A stretch of DNA of 45,345 nt from an uncultured Burkholderiales bacterium (GTDB lineage Bacteria; Pseudomonadota; Gammaproteobacteria; Burkholderiales; Burkholderiaceae_C), in the NCBI GenBank assembly GCA_903894995.1, contig CAITSG010000070.1, positions 1 through 45,345 of the forward strand, given 5' to 3'. Shown in pieces: positions 37,809 through 45,345 of the stretch. Position 1 is the stretch's first letter; every line of letters begins with the position of its first letter. The notes below the pieces were generated by a model that was given only the letters and a program-made list of their open reading frames with translations, made no database searches and was not told the DNA's origin. The translations under genes were made by a program, and so were the position numbers.

Positions 37809-38492
37809 ATGCTCAATCCTGCCAATAATTTAATGATTAAACAATTGTTGTCAGAAAAATATGAAAAACTGCTTTCGTCTTTTCAACTGATTTGCCTTGA
37901 AGCCGATCAGTTGATTTTCAGGCCCCACGAAACCATTCAATACGTCTTTTTCCCGGTGAGCGCCATCATCGCCATGCAAATCGACATCTCGGACGGTTCG
38001 TCAGTTGACATTGTTTTGATCGGCAAAGAAGGCATGGTCGGCAGCGGTGTCATGGGCGGCAACCAAAACTTCAGTCGGGCGCGCGTGAGGTTTGCGGGAT
38101 TTGCTTACAAATTGCCCTTGAGTGTCTTCCTGTCTGAACTGGCGCAGGACAGCGCATTCTTGAAGATCTGGATGGCCACGACACGGCAAATGATTTTGCA
38201 AATTGCCATGCCCACCGTCTGCAGCAGCAAACACAACAATTAACAGCAATTCATTCGCTGGGTCATGAACACTTTGGACAAGACCCAAGGGCACACCCTC
38301 CAAATCACCCATCAGGAGATCGCCGACACGCTGGGCATTCGGAGGGAGTCGGTCACCCTGGCCGCCGGAAAATTAAGCCACGAAGGCTTGATCGAAGTCA
38401 CACGGGGGCAATTGCAAGTCCTGGACCGCCCCAAGTTGGAGGCCATGGCGTGTGAATGCTATCGGGTGATGCACCCGGCCCAGCAGCATTAA
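37809..38492 (+). pseudogene. Crp/Fnr family regulator interrupted by in-frame TAA (38241-38243)
   Basis: N-part ETIQYVFFPVSAIIAMQIDISDGSSVDIVLIGKEGMVGSGVMGG; same frame continues as QQFIRWVMNTLDKTQGHTLQITHQEIADTLGIRRESVTLAAGKLSHEGLIEVTRGQLQVLDRPKLEAMACECY (HTH). Confidence 0.85.
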
Positions 38493-38566
38493 AAACCCCA
38501 ACAAAGCACGCTGGATCTTGGGTTTGCTCAGCTTGTTCATTTCGTCTTGACGGGAGAAAACGTTCC

Positions 38567-39793
38567 ATGACAAATATCCCTTCGACACCCTTGTGGTCCA
38601 GCCAACGGCGCAGGGTACAGACCATGGTTCTCATGGTTGGCGCATGCACCGCGCAGGCCTTTGCGCAAATCCCAGCCAATCCAGACAAGCCACCCGTGTG
38701 GATCGGTTTTGACGACGCTTTTGGCATCAAAACCAACACCTCCGCCACGGCCATCGAATGGGGCATCCAAGCCGCCATGGAGGAGATCAACGCCAAAGGC
38801 GGGGTTCTCAAAGGTCGGCCCTTGAAATTGATGACCACTGACAACAAAGGGATTACCGCCCGCGGCAAGGACAACTTTGTGCAACTGGCGGACACCCAGG
38901 ATCTGGTGGCCGTGTTGACGGGCAAATACAGTCCGATCAGCGTGGAAATGCTGCCCGATGCGCACCGACTGAACGTCCCCTTGATCAGCGTCTGGGGATC
39001 GGCTGACCCCATCACAGACCATGACCACAAACCCTCTTACTCGTTTCGTGTTTCGCTCAAAGACGACTGGGGCGTCGAAGCGATGATGAAACGACTGTCT
39101 TCTCGTTACAAGGTCAGGCAAGCCTGCGCCATTTTGCCCAACACGGCTTGGGGTCGCTCAGCAGAAAGTGTGATTCAAGAAAAATCCGCGTCAAGCGCCA
39201 TCCAATTTCCGGTGGTGCGTTGGTACAACTGGGGTGACGCATCGTTGATGGCGCACTACCAAGCCTGCCTGAGCGCGCGCACGCAAGGACTGCTGTTTGT
39301 GGGCAATGAAAAAGAAGGAGCGATTTTGATCAAAGAAATCGCAGGCCAGCCCCAGTCCATGCGTTTGCCCGTGGTGGCACATTGGGGCGCGGTGGGTGGC
39401 ACCTTGCACGAGTTGGCCCATGAAGAGCTTCCCATGGTGCGCATTGATTTCATTCAGACCTTCACCTTCATCAAGAACAAGCGGCCTCGCGCCGTTTATC
39501 TGGCCGATTGGATCTTGAAAAACACGGACCTGAAAAGCACACTCGACATTCCCAGCCCTGTCGGTGCCGCACACGCTTACGACACGGTCCATCTGCTGGC
39601 CAAGGCCATTGACATCGCGCAAACCACATCGCCCAAAATAATCAGGGATACCCTGGAAAAATTACCCGCATTCAATGGCGCGGTCAGGAACTACAGCAGG
39701 CCATTCACGCAAGACCGTCATGACGCCTTGGACAAATCGCAAGTCCTGTTTGTCAAATTGACGCCGAATGGGCAATTGATACCGCAAGACTGA
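38567..39793 (+). CDS. ABC-type substrate-binding protein (LivK/Peripla_BP_6 type), orphan
   Basis: Signal sequence MTNIPSTPLWSSQRRRVQTMVLMVGACTAQAFAQ; VWIGFDDAFGIKTNTSATAIEWGIQAAMEEINAKGGVLKGRPLKLMTTDNKG. No permease/ATPase genes adjacent. Confidence 0.9.
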   Translation: MTNIPSTPLWSSQRRRVQTMVLMVGACTAQAFAQIPANPDKPPVWIGFDDAFGIKTNTSATAIEWGIQAAMEEINAKGGVLKGRPLKLMTTDNKGITARGKDNFVQLADTQDLVAVLTGKYSPISVEMLPDAHRLNVPLISVWGSADPITDHDHKPSYSFRVSLKDDWGVEAMMKRLSSRYKVRQACAILPNTAWGRSAESVIQEKSASSAIQFPVVRWYNWGDASLMAHYQACLSARTQGLLFVGNEKEGAILIKEIAGQPQSMRLPVVAHWGAVGGTLHELAHEELPMVRIDFIQTFTFIKNKRPRAVYLADWILKNTDLKSTLDIPSPVGAAHAYDTVHLLAKAIDIAQTTSPKIIRDTLEKLPAFNGAVRNYSRPFTQDRHDALDKSQVLFVKLTPNGQLIPQD

Positions 39794-39794
39794 C

Positions 39795-42422
39795 ATGGTC
39801 CGATTGCAATCACTCAAAGCCCAGATCAGACACGATGTTTTCAGGCTGTTTTGCACCTATATTCTGGGTGTCACTTCGATCATCCTGCTCTTGGCCGTTT
39901 ACGGGATTTTTTTCTACCAGCAAGAACAGTTCAAGCACTACAAAGCCTTGATCGTCACAAGGCTGAACTCTGAATTCAGCGCCTCCTTTGGACAAGCCAA
40001 CGATTTATCCCGTTCAACCGAGGTCTGGACCGGGCTGACCGACTCGGCGGGAGGGGGGGCGTATCTCCTGCCACTGCTCGCCAAAGCCAACCAAAACAAC
40101 TATTGCAAATTTGACCTGCTCGATTACCAGGGCAGATTTTTCATGCACAGCGACTACGCCGAGGGTTTGGAGTTGGATACGCCCGCCAATATTCAGAAAA
40201 CGATCGAGGACAGCGGAACCCATTTGGAACTGGTGCCCATCAGTCAAACTGAGCTTCTGGCGGCCACCGTGCCCATCGTGGCCAACTTCACGGACAGCAC
40301 CATCGGTTTGGTTTTGATGCACATTGATCTTGGCCTGATCATGGGCACGCTGAATTTCCCGGATGACCTGGCCATCAGGTACAGCCTTGAACCTTTTGCA
40401 GAAACCACCTCTGATATTTTCATTCAAAGTGAAGCATTCAGATTTGACTGGAACGTCGCCAACAAAAACCACGCCATCTACATTCAGCTCCAACAAGGTT
40501 ATCGGTCGGGATTTTTCTTTGTCATGACCGGGCTGGCGGTTTCATTGGTCTGCGGCGGTCTGCTGTTTTGGGGGCTCAGACGCTGGACCCGCGTTTTTTC
40601 AGACCGCACCACACAAAGGCTTGACGACTTGGTGCAACTGGCCACCGACACCGTCGAGGGACGAGGCGTCATACCCCTCATGGACAACAATGGTGATGAA
40701 ATTTCCAAGGTTTCAAACGCCTTGCAAAGCATGCTGGGCAAACAGCAACTTGCCAAGCAGAAACAGGCGATTTTCTCCAGGATTTTCGAGACCGCTGCCG
40801 AAGCCATTTTGATCACGAACCAGCAAGGACTGATCGTGGATGTGAATGCCGCATTGACAGACATGACCGGCTACGCCAAGGAAGAACTCATCAACCAGCA
40901 TGCCGGATTGCTTTACATCCACAACGACAAGGGCATCGGTTTTCCGCTCATTGCCGAGGCCGTGCGCCAACACGGTGCTTGGCGCGGGGAAACCTATTTT
41001 TTAAGCAAGCAACAAGCCCTTTTGCCCGTTTTGCTGTCAGTCTCGACTTTGCTGGACGCTGACGGCATCAGTCAGGGTCATGTTTCTGTATTTTCCGACA
41101 TCCGGGCGATTCGGGAAGCAGAAAAAAAACTCCAGGAACTTCTCCTCGAAGACCTGCTCACTGGACTGCCCAACTACCGGGCATTTTTGCAGCACGTCAA
41201 GCAAAAAGTGGAGGGTGATCACTTCGCCATCGTGTTCATTGACTTGGACAATTTCAAAAAAATCAACGACACCTATGGACACGATCAAGGCGACGAAGTC
41301 ATTGGCCTGATCGCACAACACCTCCAACGGATGCTCCCTGCGGACCATTTTTTATGTCGGCGCTCGGGCGATGAATTCATTGCGGTGCTGGACATCCATG
41401 AAGCGGTCGCTGACTTTCAAGCCAAATTAAAACTGATCTTCAAACCCGCTGTTTTCAGCATACAACACGGCGGAACGGTGCAGATCACGGCCACGTTCAG
41501 TGCGGGGGCGGCACTGTTTCCTGACCATTCCCAATCGGTCAACGAACTGCTCATTTACGCTGACACGGCGCTGCTGAACGCCAAGGAATCCGGCCGCAAT
41601 CAGATCAAATGGCTCAACGCCCAAATGATGACGGCCACCACCCGAAAATCCAAAGTCGAAAGCAAGCTGGCCGCGGCCATTCGCGATGATCGAATCTTTC
41701 CGCATTACCAAGCCGAAGTGAACCTTCTGACGGGCAAAATCATTGGCTTTGAAGCCCTCGCCAGATGGCACGACGAAGAGCTTGGCATGGTCAGCCCGGC
41801 CGAATTCATTCCACTGGCCGAACAATCCGGTGACATAGACCCGCTGACTGAGCGCTTGTTTGCCCAAGTGGTCAAAGACAGCCACACGATCCGCGCCCAA
41901 TTTCCCAATGCAGAGATTGCCTTGAATTCATCCCCCCAGTTGTTGGCGGGCAAGCGTCTTTTGAACATTCTTTCGCATTTGGCAGCCGAACTTGACAACG
42001 GTTTGGAAGGCTTTGTGCTGGAAATCACAGAAACAGATTTCGCCCTGAGTGCGCAAGAGTTGGCCATTCAACTTCAGGCCATCATGGGTTTGGGTGTTCG
42101 CATCGCCATCGATGATTTCGGCAAATCCTATTCCTCTTTGTCGCGCCTCTCCAGCATGCCGCTTCAGAAATTGAAAATTGACATGTCTTTTGTTGCGGGT
42201 ATTGAGCGCGAAGAAAACGTCAAAATCATTTCGGGCATTTTGGCTTTGGCCCATTCACTGGGTCTGGATGCGACCGCAGAAGGCGTAGAAAACCAATTTC
42301 AGCTGGATGCACTGATCCAGCTTGGTTGCCTGCAGGCGCAGGGCTACTTTTTTTCAAAGCCCTTGAAGCTGCAGGATCTGCTGGTACTGCCGAGCCATTT
42401 GTTGGCCACCAAAGTCCCTTGA
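39795..42422 (+). CDS. Membrane GGDEF-EAL protein with periplasmic sensor, HAMP-like and PAS regions
   Basis: Two TM segments (TYILGVTSIILLLAVYGIFF; FFFVMTGLAVSLVCGGLLFWG) flank a ~190-aa periplasmic region; PAS-like IFETAAEAILITNQQG; RRSGDEFIAVL; FEALARWHDEELG, EITETD, AIDDFGKSYSSLSRL, KIDMSFV, AEGVEN. Confidence 0.95.
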   Translation: MVRLQSLKAQIRHDVFRLFCTYILGVTSIILLLAVYGIFFYQQEQFKHYKALIVTRLNSEFSASFGQANDLSRSTEVWTGLTDSAGGGAYLLPLLAKANQNNYCKFDLLDYQGRFFMHSDYAEGLELDTPANIQKTIEDSGTHLELVPISQTELLAATVPIVANFTDSTIGLVLMHIDLGLIMGTLNFPDDLAIRYSLEPFAETTSDIFIQSEAFRFDWNVANKNHAIYIQLQQGYRSGFFFVMTGLAVSLVCGGLLFWGLRRWTRVFSDRTTQRLDDLVQLATDTVEGRGVIPLMDNNGDEISKVSNALQSMLGKQQLAKQKQAIFSRIFETAAEAILITNQQGLIVDVNAALTDMTGYAKEELINQHAGLLYIHNDKGIGFPLIAEAVRQHGAWRGETYFLSKQQALLPVLLSVSTLLDADGISQGHVSVFSDIRAIREAEKKLQELLLEDLLTGLPNYRAFLQHVKQKVEGDHFAIVFIDLDNFKKINDTYGHDQGDEVIGLIAQHLQRMLPADHFLCRRSGDEFIAVLDIHEAVADFQAKLKLIFKPAVFSIQHGGTVQITATFSAGAALFPDHSQSVNELLIYADTALLNAKESGRNQIKWLNAQMMTATTRKSKVESKLAAAIRDDRIFPHYQAEVNLLTGKIIGFEALARWHDEELGMVSPAEFIPLAEQSGDIDPLTERLFAQVVKDSHTIRAQFPNAEIALNSSPQLLAGKRLLNILSHLAAELDNGLEGFVLEITETDFALSAQELAIQLQAIMGLGVRIAIDDFGKSYSSLSRLSSMPLQKLKIDMSFVAGIEREENVKIISGILALAHSLGLDATAEGVENQFQLDALIQLGCLQAQGYFFSKPLKLQDLLVLPSHLLATKVP

Positions 42423-42441
42423 GGCGAACTTTTTGAAACTT

Positions 42442-43248
42442 CTAGAAGTTCAGGTATTTGTCAAAAAATACGCTGGTTTTTAATCTGGCCGTTTGTGATG
42501 CCACCGGATCGTGCTGCCGACTGCCGGCGTGGTCAAAACCATAGCCCGCATCGTAACGCTGGATTTGGACCATCGGGCTATTGGGACCCGGGTGCGCCAA
42601 GAGCTGCGCCTCGTGCTGATCGCGTTGCACAGCCACAAACTCATCCATGGACTGTGGCGTCATGAACAAGCCTTTGGAGGGCAGGTGGACCAACACCGGG
42701 CACATCGGCCGACAACTGCGCACCAGCGGCTCGGTCATGCCCCCGCCATAAAAGACTGACGCCGCCAAAACTTGTGGCATGGTGCACGCGGCATGCCAGG
42801 CGAGCAAGCCGCCCCAACAAAACCCCATGATGCCGACTCTGCCTTGACCCACCTGCCCCTGTGTCCAAGCCACCACGGTTTGGACGTCCAGCAGCGCACG
42901 GCTGGTGTCTACGGGTTGCAAGGGTTGGATCAATTGCTCACCCGAAAAACCCATCTGGTATTTGTACCCATGGTCCTGTCCTGCCCGGCCTCGGCCAAAC
43001 AGGGATGGCGCCACCACCAAGTAGCCTCTGGCCGCATGCTCGGCGGCCAAGACCCTGATGCGTTGGCTCTGCCCGGGCATGGTGTTGGGCTGTGCGCCTG
43101 AAGCAGTCCGATTACCCGATCTGGCATCCATCTCATGCAAGAGGACCAAGGCGCCTCGCGGGGGACCAGAAGGATGCGCCACAAACGCCCGGAATCGGTG
43201 CTGATCGGGGGCTGTGAACTCGGCGTATCGATCCATGGATTTTGTCAT
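42442..43248 (-). CDS. Dienelactone hydrolase family protein
   Basis: ALVLLHEMDARSG, YLVVAPSLFGR, RVGIMGFCWGGLLAWHAAC (GXCXG nucleophile motif). ORF extends to 43278. Confidence 0.9.
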   Translation of the reverse strand: MTKSMDRYAEFTAPDQHRFRAFVAHPSGPPRGALVLLHEMDARSGNRTASGAQPNTMPGQSQRIRVLAAEHAARGYLVVAPSLFGRGRAGQDHGYKYQMGFSGEQLIQPLQPVDTSRALLDVQTVVAWTQGQVGQGRVGIMGFCWGGLLAWHAACTMPQVLAASVFYGGGMTEPLVRSCRPMCPVLVHLPSKGLFMTPQSMDEFVAVQRDQHEAQLLAHPGPNSPMVQIQRYDAGYGFDHAGSRQHDPVASQTARLKTSVFFDKYLNF

Positions 43249-43349
43249 CGATGGATTATCAACAATAAAAATTGGCATTCAAAAGCCAAGGCCGTGTGGG
43301 CTCAGCACCCCATGCTTGCGACACGGGTGCAAACACCGCAGCGGCCATC

Positions 43350-43754
43350 TCAGCGCGACTGGGCTTTGTTGCCGTAAGGGCAGTGGTTGGGGCGTGGCCC
43401 CACCTGAGGGTGCAGGCGGCAGGTGTTGGGCCGCTTGGCGTACACGGTGCAGCGGCGGGTCTTGGCATCCAGAAACTGGCAGTCGCCACTGGCGCGACGC
43501 GCCAGGCTGAAGATGCTGTTCTTGAAATTGAAGTGCTCGATCAACCCGGCTTTGCTCAAGCGCTTGGCAATTTGTTTGGGGTCTTCGTGTTCGGCCTCAA
43601 ACGGATCGACCAACTCCAAGCGCACCAGATCGGCCAGCTTGACCTCGACGGGCATGGTGCAGCAGTTGGCAGCACAGGTATCGCACAAACCGTTTTTGTA
43701 GCGGGTCCAGGTTTCACAACGGTCAACATCAACAACGGCAATGGGGGATCTCAT
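43350..43754 (-). CDS. YkgJ family cysteine cluster protein
   Basis: CDTCAANCCTMPVEV ... GDCQFLDAKTRRCTVYAKRPNTCRLHP: Cys-rich (putative Zn/Fe) cluster. Confidence 0.92.
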   Translation of the reverse strand: MRSPIAVVDVDRCETWTRYKNGLCDTCAANCCTMPVEVKLADLVRLELVDPFEAEHEDPKQIAKRLSKAGLIEHFNFKNSIFSLARRASGDCQFLDAKTRRCTVYAKRPNTCRLHPQVGPRPNHCPYGNKAQSR

Positions 43755-43830
43755 GGGCGGGATTATCCCGGATGCGCCAACTCACGCCGCTTGCGCTTGG
43801 CCCCAACAGTGAAATGTCCTGGGGGCGCGG

Positions 43831-44042
43831 ACCGGCGACGAGGGCGTCGCACCTGCGGGGACATTGCCCTGCAATTTGTGGGAGCCTCGGCCTCGGGGCG
43901 ATGGGGCGTGGTCTGCGAGGCTTTTCGCGACGGGGCGTCGCTCCTACAGGGGACATTGCCCTGCATTTTGTGGGAGCCCCGCCGACTGGGCGATTCTGAG
44001 TGGTCTGCGAGGCTTTTCGCGACGGGGCGTCGCTCCTGCAAC
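43831..44042. repeat. REP/BIME-like repeat cluster D (2 full units plus a half unit)
   Basis: Half unit about 43831-43856; full units 43874-43949 and 43965-44042: TTGTGGGAGC...GGTCTGCGAGGCTTTTCGCGACGGGGCGTCGCTCCTACAG, separated by GGGGACATTGCCCTGCA[A/T]TT. Confidence 0.9.
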
Positions 44043-44118
44043 AAAAAAAAGCGTTCATGCAGACTTCTTCGGGCCTCATCAATTAGACGCCTGAAAGCGC
44101 GGCCTGCATGACCCAGTT

Positions 44119-45345
44119 TCAGCCCTTCTTGGCCACCAACGTCAAGATGTCGTAGCTGGCCACCACTTCGCCGAGCTGGTTGGTGACTTCCACGTCCCAA
44201 GCCACCACGCCTTGGCCCACGCCGTTGGCATCTTTTTTGTTGCGGTCGATCTTGCGCTTGGCGGTCAGGCGGGCCTGGATGGTGTCGCCAATGCCCACGG
44301 GTTTGACGAAGCGCAGTGTGTCCAAGCCGTAGTTGGCCAGCACCGGGCCGGGCGCGGGCGAGACAAACAAGCCAGCCGCTGCCGACAACACGAAGTAACC
44401 GTGCGCAATGCGCTTGCCAAACGGCGACTCCTTGGCCGCGATCTCGTCGAAGTGCATGTAGAAATAATCGCCCGACAGGCCGCCAAAGGCCACGATGTCG
44501 GCTTCGCCCACGGTGCGGCGGTGGGTGAGCAGGCTCTCGCCAATTTGCAATTCTTCAAAGTAACGTCGGAAGGGGTGAACCTCGGTTTCGATCAACTTGG
44601 CACCGCGCATGTACTCGCCCGTGACGGCGGCGATCATGGTGGGCGAGCCTTGCAGGGCGGTGCGTTGCATCAGGTGCTTGACCGCGCGGATGCCACCCAA
44701 CTCTTCGCCGCCACCAGCGCGGCCGGGGCCGCCATGCTTGAGCTGGGGCAGAGGCGAGCCATGGCCCGTGGATTCAACCGCTGATTCGCGGTCGAGGATG
44801 TGCAGACGGCCATGCAGCGCAGCCGCCACCGGTATCACGCGGGCGGCGATTTGCGGGTCTTTGGTGACCAGCGTGCCGACCAAGCTGCCCTGACCGCGTG
44901 CGGCCAGTTGCAGGGCCTCTTCAATGCCGTCGTAAGGCATGAGTGTGCTCACGGGGCCAAAGGCTTCCACATCGTGCACGCTGTCGGTTTGCAAAGGTTT
45001 CTGGCACAACAGCAGCGTGGGCTGGAAGAAGGCACCGCCTTCGACACCCTGCCCCACTGGATTGAAATCGGCACCGCCGCCAAACACCAGTTCGGCGCTT
45101 TGGCGCAGCAAGGCCACGCGCTCGGCCACGTCGGCTTGTTGCGAATGCGAGGCCAAAGCGCCCATCTTCACGCCCTCAACCGACGGGTCGCCCACCACCA
45201 CCTTGGCCAGACGCGCTTTGAGCTTTTCAACCACGGCGTCGAGGTGCTGGCGCGGCACGATGGCGCGGCGAATCGCCGTGCACTTCTGGCCCGCCTTGAC
45301 GGTCATCTCGCGGGCGACCTCTTTCACGAACAGGTCGAACTCTTC
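44119..45345 (-). CDS. paaZ: Phenylacetate degradation bifunctional protein PaaZ (ALDH + MaoC-like hydratase), 5' end truncated
   Basis: ALDH part [35 protein letters not shown] fused to MaoC-like [42 protein letters not shown]; open at window end. Confidence 0.93.
   Translation of the reverse strand, partial: EEFDLFVKEVAREMTVKAGQKCTAIRRAIVPRQHLDAVVEKLKARLAKVVVGDPSVEGVKMGALASHSQQADVAERVALLRQSAELVFGGGADFNPVGQGVEGGAFFQPTLLLCQKPLQTDSVHDVEAFGPVSTLMPYDGIEEALQLAARGQGSLVGTLVTKDPQIAARVIPVAAALHGRLHILDRESAVESTGHGSPLPQLKHGGPGRAGGGEELGGIRAVKHLMQRTALQGSPTMIAAVTGEYMRGAKLIETEVHPFRRYFEELQIGESLLTHRRTVGEADIVAFGGLSGDYFYMHFDEIAAKESPFGKRIAHGYFVLSAAAGLFVSPAPGPVLANYGLDTLRFVKPVGIGDTIQARLTAKRKIDRNKKDANGVGQGVVAWDVEVTNQLGEVVASYDILTLVAKKG

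Noticed and set aside
42442-42470. Possible linkage of the dienelactone hydrolase to the GGDEF-EAL module
   Set aside because: Convergent orientation, no shared regulatory signal; ordinary neighbour.
43272-44111. 279-aa plus-strand ORF
   Set aside because: Antisense to the YkgJ-family gene, then reads through repeat cluster D.

Overview
Chromosomal window of a GC-rich betaproteobacterium. Gene content (TctC/Bug expansion, rpoD with a Lys/Ala/Pro-rich N-terminal extension, YbiB, DarP, PmbA, PaaZ) fits Burkholderiales/Comamonadaceae; the taxon is an inference. I support about 35 coding regions. Two are cut by the window edges: a FAD monooxygenase on the left and paaZ on the right. Main blocks: (i) a catabolic operon (FAD monooxygenase, TctC, TPP enzyme, aldehyde dehydrogenase) divergent from a MarR gene, with a perfect 14-bp palindrome between them; (ii) housekeeping genes (tsaD, ybiB, cobA, yidB, baiN-like, mscS, rpsU, yqeY, pmbA, darP, mogA, rpoD); (iii) a PlpD-like patatin/POTRA/barrel protein; (iv) a LysR/TctC/GMC/MarR block next to an operon of aminotransferase, TctC-TctB-TctA, HDAC-like amidohydrolase and DmpA-type P1 peptidase; (v) a Crp/Fnr gene with an in-frame TAA, followed by an orphan LivK-type binding protein and, 1 nt later, a membrane GGDEF-EAL protein; (vi) four clusters of a REP/BIME-like palindromic repeat, one of which supplies the C-terminus and stop codon of a ModA-like gene. 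No tRNA, rRNA, CRISPR array, IS element or prophage was recognised. Most promising leads: the binding-protein/GGDEF-EAL pair, the HDAC/P1-peptidase/TTT operon, the repeat family, and two in-frame nonsense codons in otherwise intact genes.
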